From positions 186,001-250,000 of the forward strand of contig JAAEAF010000205.1 in the NCBI GenBank assembly GCA_011037195.1: a stretch of DNA of 64,000 nt, read 5' to 3'. This DNA comes from Triatoma infestans (Eukaryota; Arthropoda; Insecta; Hemiptera; Reduviidae). How positions within the stretch are numbered: the stretch's first letter is position 1; every line of letters begins with the position of its first letter. Below the pieces are notes generated by a model. The model was given only the letters and a program-made list of their open reading frames with translations, ran no database searches and was not told the DNA's origin. The translations under genes and the position numbers were made by a program. Positions 56,287 to 64,000 of this stretch are shown piece after piece.

Positions 56287-56436
56287 AGAGAAAGAATGAA
56301 GAGAGAGAAGGACCCTCTCTGGTACTCTCTGACTTAAGCAAGCTAGTGTGGGAGAACCTGTATATAAGCCAGTGAGAATCTACCTAACGACATCTATCTA
56401 GATATCTATCTTAGATCGCATCGTATCATATCTCCA
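56287..56436 (+). repeat. TATA-bearing repeat, copy 2
   Basis: Same orientation as copy 1 and about 730 bp away: GAGAGAGAAGGACCCTCTCT, CCTGTATATAAGCCAGTGAG and TCTATCTAGATATCTATCTTA. It has one left sub-unit instead of two and stops earlier on the right. Confidence 0.55.
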
Positions 56437-59090
56437 ACACCCAAATTTGGAATCGTTTTGGAAATAGTTTTTATGGATTCTATGCTTAGACACTGAACTA
56501 TCACCATTCTGAGGATCGCTACCAAATTAGATTAGGGTTGGAATGGTTTCGTTACTGCTTTATGAACTGAATTTTTAAAGTTCTGTGGATTTTAGAGTTC
56601 ATAACCTTACTTTTATCGAGTTACAAACATCATATGAATTTCTTAAACAAAAATAAATAATGGATTTGTTGGTAAGTATAGTGTTTAGTGTATAGTTTCA
56701 TATTATATGGCCAAATTAAAGTAAATAAATTAAAGTAAAGTAAATTAAAGTATGGCCAAGTAAACGCTGGAATGTATGTTGCCTAGAGTTGCTGAAATAT
56801 GTGCAAAACCACATTGTTCTCAAAATTAAGACAACACATATAATATCAAAGCTGTAAAATGCAATGCGCAAGTCACTCCCACTATTACTTGCTTTTAGCC
56901 GCGTAACGAAATCACCGTTCTGTAACCGGTTCACGAATGATTCTACATGGGATTGGAATACAAAAATCATCTTTCGCTAAACAAACTACAAACTACATGT
57001 AACCTAGTATTTTTACAATAAGTTTACATTTCATCAAATAGATCCTTATGAATGTTCCAATAAAAAAAAAAAATAAAAAAAAAAAATTAAAACAAAATAA
57101 TTGCGTGAAAAGTCAATAAAATTATTAATAACTTTTTTAGCAACAAAAGTTCACATATTTTTTAAAAAAAAGTTAAACCAATTAATTTTTGTTAAAATTA
57201 TTTTTTTAAGCTGTGGTAATATAGATGATTAGAAATAAATTGCTTTTGATTGAAAGGAGGTTTACTATTTGTTAAAACTGGAGAAGGTTTTTTTGATGCG
57301 ATTCAATGATTACCTACATAAAAAAAAAAAAAAATAATCTAATCTGAACTGAATACCTTATACTTCATTAATATCAATGATAAATAATTTATTGAAACTA
57401 TAGTTCAATTGGAATATTTTTTTTTATTAATAAATAACAGAAGACCCAGATCATCGGGCTTATTTCTTTAAATTTCTCTCTGTATGGGTTCGTAGCATTA
57501 ATGAATGATAAAAAGGCTCCAGGGTTTAGAGATATATTAGGCAATGTGCGTAGATAGCATTCATAAAATTATTAGGCGTTCTGCACGGAACGATTTGATG
57601 ATCATACGTGGTGATAGCTTTGTGTTCCTTGTGCAGTGTCCCAACATAACAAGATGTTGCTCGAACCGTGTTGTCATAAACAGATTTTAGATTATACAGC
57701 GTAACTTTTTGTATTCCAAACAATGCTATTTAAATTGCTCGATACCTGTCGTCAAAGAATTGTATTGAATAGGATTGTGATTTCCTCCACTTTTCACGAC
57801 AGGTGTCTCGTCAAAGACATGCGATTAGCTTTTCGATACGTGCATTGACCAGTGACTTAAATATGTGCTATGGAGAGATAACAGGATATGGAGGTTGATG
57901 GTGGTGAAAATAAATTAACAATCTCACTACTTGCATTATAAATGTACAAATTTATATTTCGACGATGTACTGAGAAAGGAATTTATAAAGAAAGAAGAGT
58001 GACTTAGCAACGAGTGAAGATGTTGGTGATGAACATGAAGAATGGTGGCATTGGCTGTGCCATTTGAATAGCGATGTGACTAAGAGTTCGAACTCTTGCT
58101 TGTTCTAACTGTCGATAGCTAGCGTGGCTAGCTTGATGTGAAAAATCACTAGCCTCTATAGATGTGCTTTGGCAGAGACAGAGCTCCTAAGACAGTGAGC
58201 TCTTAAATGCTTGACTGGCTGCTTCCTCGTAGGGTAGCTTCTTTGGACTTCAAGTGTTGGATTAAACTTTTTAGTGTTAACCCTTCAAGGTTGATCTTGG
58301 CGTGCTTATATTCTGTTTTTCCTACTTGTTAGTGGGAACTTCTACGGGCAGTCTCATTCGCCAAAACATTCCCAGTGGGCATGTTAAAGAGGGTAATGCA
58401 TAGTTGAAATGCGCTTGAAGACACAATATAGCGCTCGATACGCCAAATATTGGAACTATTGAGTTCAGCGCCTATGCGGCGAATTTTCTCCACAAATATT
58501 GAAATTGATTTCAATACACCTAATACTAAGTTCATGATTCCCAAGGCTGTGCTTTATTTATTTAAATATTTTCTAAACCTGTTGATATAGAAGTTTATCG
58601 TCTTAGAATAGTATTTATGAATTTGTGTACGGATGATAATTGAAGCATGCCTATTCGTTGGAAGTAACAGACATGTTTGTTGCAAGGCAAACACCAATAT
58701 TTACCGATGAAAATATCTGTAGCGCTGTATGTGTTCATATATTATTTTTTCAAACGTTTAGAGAAACAAAAAATCCAAGCCTTAAAAACAAAACGTTACG
58801 ACATATAAATTGTAAAACTGCACTTATACGAATTAGGGGAATTTTAAATTATAATAAGATTTGTGAAGGCCTTAGGCAGTTGGAATTAGTAGAATTTTCG
58901 ACAAGGATCAATATTTACGACAGAATTACGAGCATAAAGAGACAATTATAACAACTTTTATCCAAAGAGCACAATTTGGCGAGCGTTATAAATACGTCTA
59001 GAAAATATATTAGCGGAAATTTAAATAAAAAATATGAAAGTCCAAAATAAATATCTGTCATCAGTGTAAAATATTATTATTTCAAAAAGT
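56437..59090. other. No gene recognised
   Basis: AT-rich with several short open frames (57526-57723 and 58329-58544 on minus, 58640-58951 on plus) that have no domains I recognise. 58000-58340 is GC-richer and unassigned. Confidence 0.35.
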
Positions 59091-59476
59091 AAAATAATAT
59101 TAATAAAAATAAAAATATAAAATAATCAATAATAATAATAAATAATATAATAATATATAAATAAAATATATATAAATATATAAAAAATATATATAATAAT
59201 AATAAATTATATTATATATAATAATAATAAATTATAATATATAATAATAATAAATATATATATATAATATAAATAAAATATATAATATATATAAATAATA
59301 AATAAAATATATAAATAAAAAATAAAAATATAAATAATAATATAATATATAATAATAAAATAATAATAATATAATAGATAATAATAATATAATAATAATA
59401 ATATATAATAATAAAATAATATATAATAAAAATAATAATAAAAAATATAATCTAAAATATAGAAAAATAAGATATA

Positions 59477-59510
<34 letters not shown>

Positions 59511-59560
59511 TTAAAATAATAAAAATATTATTATTTTAAAAAGGAGTAAGTAAACAAAAT
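59091..59560. repeat. AAT/AT low-complexity tract
   Basis: About 470 bp almost only of A and T, made of ATAATAATA, ATATATAAAT and similar units, ending in a clean (AAT)n run at 59476-59508. It directly precedes a hammerhead-bearing element. Confidence 0.85.
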
Positions 59561-59567
59561 TTGCTCT

Positions 59568-59695
59568 GTGCAAGTATGTGTTGTCACACTGTCTGAAAAA
59601 CGCATCCTGAAGATGGGCGAACGCCCGAAACCGGTCGATGACCACAAAATGAAGCAGGCTACCAAGGAAAATGTCTCTGATGCTCTGATATTTCA
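59568..59695 (+). mobile_element. Hammerhead-bearing element, copy 4 (single arm)
   Basis: CTCTGTGCAAGTATGTGTTG, GTCACACTGTCTGAAAAACG, the core at 59603-59640, then AAGCAGGCTACCAAGGAAAA and TGTCTCTGATGCT. It corresponds to the right arm of the 62535 copy. No target duplication is visible because the left flank is low-complexity. Confidence 0.7.
59603..59640 (+). ncRNA. Hammerhead ribozyme-like motif
   Basis: CATC (stem I), CTGAAGA, T, GGGCG-AA-CGCCC (stem II), GAAA, CCGGTC (stem III plus cleavage triplet GTC), GATG (stem I). All paired positions are intact. Confidence 0.5.
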
Positions 59696-60748
59696 AAAAC
59701 CTTTGAAAAGCGACGAGGTCTGGGATGATTGGGAAAAGCTTAGCATGTTATTAAATTTAGTATGTCATTATGAATTTTGTTATTTATTGCTTATAGAGCT
59801 GTCAAGATAGTAGTAATCGTATTAATGGATGTTTCGTTAAATCCAATTCATAATAACCATACTCATTCATACTATGTAATGAGATAAATTATTAATGAGT
59901 TATAATATTTCATTGTGGCTAGCTCTGAATTGAGATATTAGTACTGATAGCTGTGTTCATTCATATATTAAAATCCATTCAATATTTAATTAGTTCATTC
60001 ATTTAGTTTCGAGGAAAATTTGGAGAGCTTCAGATTTTCTAAGAATTAAATGAATAGCAAAAATTGAATATGAATTTCAGGTACCTAGTTTAAAAATAGA
60101 AAGCCTTTCATATTTGAGCTGAAATATTGAAATATTAAAGTAACAATCTCTTATAAGCGTTATCTGTTTAGCAAATTATGTCTGTGATTTGTGCTTAATT
60201 TCTATAAACAACATGCAAAACTTTCTACGCTTAAAACAATAAAGCGGAAATAAAATCCTATCGATTGACAATTTCGATTTCAAATCGATTTATTTCATTT
60301 TGTATTTTTGAAATAATTAATCATAGATTATGCACTGTCATAAAGCCGCAACAACCAATTAGGTCTCTTCTTATTTTTTTTTCATTTATTCTCTCTCTCT
60401 CTCTCTCTGAATACACGTTATGAGGCAATTTAGTTAGTAGTGGGGTAATAGTGTCAAAATGATTTAACACAATTTCACAAACATAGGCTCCCTAGGCCTC
60501 ACCTCACTTCTGTTAGTTTCATGGTAATAAATACCTTTCCATATATATGTATATAAATATATTCGCCATAACAAACATTGTTGCAGTTAAGATAAAGTTA
60601 CCCGGCTACTAAATCTACTTTCTCTCACACACACACTGTTTCTCTCTCTCTCTCTACAGTCCAGTTCCGACAATATAATTGTTAGTAGAATTATCATGAT
60701 AAGGTTCTTCCATGATTGTATTAGGTTGGGAGGAATGTTTGTGCACTC

Positions 60749-60786
<38 letters not shown>

Positions 60787-61471
60787 TTTGTATGTATGTA
60801 TTCTCTCCTTTAAACTCTATGTACTGCTAGTAGTAATGGAGTTTATTTCTAGGACTCTCGTAGAGAGCCAAAGTATGTGTGTATATATGTGTATTTTGTT
60901 AAGAGCCCAACCCCACGAACACTACGAAACCATCAATTCTACACCAAGTGACCTTTCTACGAACAATGTGACCACCTCTATATTACACCAGTAACTAGAA
61001 ATACATCTACTACTTATACTTCACAACATACTAACACTTAAGCATACATATAGTACTATAATTATCCGTTTAATAATAATAAGTAAGTTATTTCAGTATC
61101 AATAAATATTATTACCTCTAGGCTACAATTTGGCACTCAGTGCTATTTCATTAGAATTCTATGGAAGTGCTTCAAACTTGTTGTATTCAATGTTTACATT
61201 CGCTTATTTAGGGAATGTTGCGATTATAACAAATTTTTGAGATTAAGTTTGACCTAGAAATAATACATATTAGAGATTCTGAGAGCACAACATAAATTCA
61301 AACTGTATCTGTCATAATGGCAGCACCAGGTTTTTTCGTTTGTTTTTTTTTTTTTTTGAAAATTGATTGGTGAGAAGATTGAAATAGTAAATAAAGACAC
61401 TTGAATTATTAAAAGTAAAGTAAAGTAATGTCTATTTTTTAGATGGGTTTTTAAACGAATATAAAATTTAG
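59696..61471. other. No gene recognised
   Basis: This includes (CT)n at about 60392-60407, (CT)n at 60641-60653 and (TG)n at 60755-60782. The block 60590-61110 could be an LTR-like segment, but no partner is visible. Confidence 0.35.
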
Positions 61472-61552
61472 CAGTATACGCGTGAGACTCGAACTGGGGA
61501 TCTCCCAGTTACAAATCCATGCTCATAACCACTACACCAACACCCATTTGTG
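61472..61552 (-). repeat. tRNA-like segment, probable SINE head
   Basis: On the minus strand GGGTGTTGGTGTAGTGGTTA (A box) and CCCCAGTTCGAGTCTCACGC (B box) are about 30 nt apart. The anticodon loop would read TTTGTAA (TGT, Thr), but the anticodon stem does not pair. The sequence on its 3' side ends in ACTTTACTTTACTTTT. A decayed tRNA-derived SINE is more likely than a tRNA gene. Confidence 0.45.
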
Positions 61553-62611
61553 GTTAGAGAAACAGGGAACTAAATATCTAGTTATTATTCTGAATTTTTT
61601 AAGAATTGAAAAAAAATAGTCTTGTGTTTCTTGTCGTTTATTTTTTTAAATACATTTTTTTAAGAGACACTCATTTATTGATTTTTTCGTTATCTACATT
61701 ACTTGTTGTATATATACAATTTTGTGGTTAATAACTTTCAGAATGAATTTTTACTTTCTCTTACTCCTAGTAAGAGGAAGTATTGTAATCGTGTCAAATT
61801 TTCGATATCGAGTTTTCACCGGAAATATCCGTTTTGAGGTCCCCTGAGTCCAAAAAAGTGGTTTTTAGCAAATGGTCTGTGGGTGTGTCCGTTTGTGTGT
61901 GTGTGTGTGTGTATGTATGTGAACAGCATAGCTCAAAAATGAAAAATCGTAGAAAGTTGAAATTTGATATTCCGTTTAGGGGTCACCATGGGATCTGACT
62001 GTACGTTATCTGTCAAATTCCTCAACCGGAAGTACCACTTTACTAGTTGGATTTTTTACTTTTTTGCGATTTTCTCAAAAATGGCTCAGACGATTTTCTT
62101 TAAACTTAGTACATCAACCACACATACAAAGAGCTACAACTTTTATTTGAAACATTTCTCCAGGAAAATGCATTTAAGGGCACTTTTGGGGGAGAGGTAG
62201 GGATAGGTTTTCATCTAAAGTGCTACTTCAGTTTATTAGATAATTCTATCATCTAAATAATGTTGATTAAAATTAAATATGTTGTTGAAATTCCGAGTTT
62301 GAAAAAAATCGGATAACCGGAAGTGCGTTTACTTTACCACTTTACTGAATGATTTTTTCCCTTTTTCGCAATTTTCTTAAAAATGGCTCCGACGATTTTC
62401 TTGAAACTCGGCAGATAAACTAAACATGCAATGATCTACAATTTTTTTTTGAAACATTTCTCTGGAAAAATTTATTTAAGGGCACTTTTTTAGGAGAGGG
62501 GTTGGGTTATATTTTTCTCTAAAGTGCTATCACAGTTTTTGTGGTGGTTGGTTCCGCAGAGCTGGAAAGCATCAGAGACATTTTCCGTGGTAGCCTGCTT
62601 GATTTTGTGGT

Positions 62612-62649
62612 CATCGACCGGTTTCGGGCGTCCGCCCATCTTCAGGATG
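62612..62649 (-). ncRNA. Hammerhead ribozyme-like motif (minus)
   Basis: Same layout as at 59603, with a stem II loop of GA in place of AA. All pairing is kept. Confidence 0.5.
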
Positions 62650-62747
62650 CGTTTTTTCAGACAGTGTGACAACACAGACTTTTCACGGAGTGTGTAAAAC
62701 TGAATTGGCTCTGTGCAAGTCTGTGTTGTCACACTGTCTGAAAAACG

Positions 62748-62785
62748 CATCCTGAAGATGGGCGAACGCCCGAAACCGGTCGATG
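62748..62785 (+). ncRNA. Hammerhead ribozyme-like motif (plus)
   Basis: CATC, CTGAAGA, T, GGGCG-AA-CGCCC, GAAA, CCGGTC, GATG, all intact and facing the minus-strand copy about 100 nt to its left. Confidence 0.5.
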
Positions 62786-63080
62786 ACCAAAAAATCAAGC
62801 AGACTACCACGGAAAAATGTCTCTGATACTATCAGATTATATCAATTGTCAGATTAGTTGATTATACAATTGTATCATCCAAACAAAATTAATTAGAAAT
62901 AAATACATGGCCAAAATTCCGAGTTTCAAGAAAATTAGTAAACCGGAAGTGCGCTTTTACTGAACAGTGTTTTCGGTTTTCGACGAATCTCATTAAAGTT
63001 GGTACACAAACTATAAAAGCTGTCAATTATAATTTGGAGAACTGGAGTAAGAGAAAGTTGTGTGAGTGTTTCACACCAGA

Positions 63081-63929
63081 TTTTTTATTTTATTTTCTAG
63101 AGCATTTTTCATTATATTCGTTCAACAGAATTATTGAATTCTCTGTTCTGCTTAAAACAATAGTAACAATAAAATGTACATTCCTTTTTGAAATTATCAA
63201 GAAAATTTGATTCATCCTAGAAACGTCAAACTTATTTATTAAGTATATCATCTCTACCAGGTATATTTATTTGAGGCAGTGAACACAATATTCCAAACTA
63301 TACACTCAGAATTCTGCAGCCATTGATTTTGCAAAATCTAGTTAATAGTACAACTGGAATTGAAAGGAAGTAAATGCGGCAAATTGTTAATAGAAATGAG
63401 AAGTTCATTTAAGTAATGTGTTCCATATATGCATGGGTCTATTTTCTCTCACTCTATCTCACTCATTCTATCCCCCCTGGCCCTCTCTCTTTGTATACTG
63501 CAACTGATCAACAACTCACCCACTTCCCATAATAATAGCTTTTATATATTGGTGACAAAATCAATTTCATATTCCCTCCTATTCTATCATCAGTACAGGA
63601 ATTATTCCACCTCCTCTTTTGTTCTTTTGGAAAAAATTTATTTTTCCCAACGTTGTTCGTTTAAAATCACTTTATTTATTTTTTGTTAAAGAATAGTTTA
63701 TAAAATAGAAAAATAATAGTCTTTTTTTAATTGACTTTTGCCTTTTAGTCCTATCTGGGCGAACAAAACTAAGCAGCTATTGAACTTGTAGTCTAGATTC
63801 AAACGATTGAAAATCCAATGCACTACGAAGAGCATGCCCTGTCTGCAAAACAAGACCGTAACTTGTAAGAAATTTGGGGAACCCTAAAAAAAAAAATCTG
63901 CTATGAATAATTACTCACAGATTTTTTTT
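63081..63929. other. AT-rich spacer
   Basis: No gene recognised. ATCTGCTATGAATAATTACT at about 63896-63915 may be a decayed H1 right end on the minus strand. Confidence 0.35.
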
Positions 63930-64000
63930 ACTTTCTTATTATTGCGGATAAAAGGAAGTAGTATTACGATCGTGTCTGATTTTCCAAATCGAATTTTCAT
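63930..64000 (+). mobile_element. H1 element, start, cut by the window edge
   Basis: ACTTTCTTATTATTGCGGAT AAAAGGAAGTAG, then ATTACGATCGTGTCTGATTT match the H1 start with a diverged hairpin loop. The rest lies outside the window. Confidence 0.55.

Larger units (their letters stand above)
62535..62830 (+). mobile_element. Hammerhead-bearing element, copy 5, inverted dimer
   Basis: The left arm (62541-62680) and right arm (62709-62828) are inverted copies of each other over about 120 bp, including GTGTGACAACACAGACTT / AAGTCTGTGTTGTCACAC. Each arm carries a complete hammerhead-like core, on the minus strand at 62612-62649 and on the plus strand at 62748-62785. The left arm also has GTTCCGCAGAGCTGGAAAGC, absent from the right arm end. 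It is nested in an H1 element. The target duplication is unclear (CTATCA occurs on both sides). Confidence 0.75.
61753..63080 (+). mobile_element. H1 element, full-length copy with nested insertion
   Basis: Intact 5' hairpin, TG run at 61881-61917, three AACCGGAAGT boxes (about 62022, 62315 and 62941), GGAGTAAGAGAAAGTTG and the GTGTGA/TCACAC hairpin at the right end. The hammerhead-bearing inverted dimer (62535-62830) sits in the third interval. Removing it restores the spacing seen in the 53603 copy. Confidence 0.75.

Noticed and set aside
61472..61552. Functional tRNA-Thr gene
   Set aside because: A and B boxes fit, but the anticodon and acceptor stems do not pair. Better explained as a decayed SINE head.
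1..64000. CRISPR array or bacterial features
   Set aside because: The direct repeats are transposons, minisatellite or microsatellites. Non-LTR elements, SINEs and mariner show a eukaryotic genome.

Overview
This is a stretch of an AT-rich animal genome with no host gene that I can support. Everything recognisable is mobile or repetitive: a near-intact Ty3/gypsy retrotransposon, decayed pieces of several non-LTR retrotransposons (I-like, R2-like, RTE-like, jockey-like and an endonuclease-domain fragment), an internally deleted mariner, two tRNA-derived SINE families, and two abundant non-autonomous families. The mix of jockey/I/R2-like elements, mariner and gypsy suggests an arthropod, probably an insect. 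That is inference from element types; a mollusc or other invertebrate is not excluded.

Layout. Bases 1-7350 hold a SINE (family A, two copies), an inverted pair of a 375-bp repeat and an I-like 3' end. Bases 7370-18690 are dominated by copies of a 1-kb family, called H1 here, plus a 5'-truncated R2-like retrotransposon (9088-10404). H1 begins with a hairpin (ACTTTCTCTTACT / AGTAAGAGGAAGT), contains a TG microsatellite and three monomers of about 300 bp each marked by a CCGGAAGT box, and ends with an inverted copy of its start followed by a small hairpin. This matches the known plan of Helentron-associated elements (HINE/DINE-1 type). Bases 18900-20420 hold an RTE-like fragment and a 24-bp minisatellite. 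Bases 25690-34210 hold an endonuclease-domain fragment, the mariner, and two copies of an AT-rich host repeat that were independently split at the same point, one by mariner and one by H1. Bases 38950-45634 are the gypsy element on the minus strand: two 571/572-bp LTRs, an ACGT target duplication, a tRNA-Lys-like primer site, gag, pol and a polypurine tract. Bases 45640-64000 hold more H1 copies, a tRNA-Glu-derived SINE, a jockey-like fragment and simple repeats.

The most interesting signal is a small dispersed family (copies near 8150, 10653, 30687, 59568 and 62535) that carries a hammerhead-ribozyme-like core: CTGANGA, a GGGCG/CGCCC hairpin, GAAA, a minimal ACC/GGT stem III, a GTC cleavage site and a CATC/GATG stem I. 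One copy carries the motif on both strands as an inverted dimer. The second strongest signal is a -1 frameshift cassette at the gypsy gag/pol junction: an in-phase G GGA AAC heptamer followed by sequence that can fold into a pseudoknot.

Most short open frames in the window are chance. Boundaries of decayed repeats are approximate and all identity estimates were made by eye.
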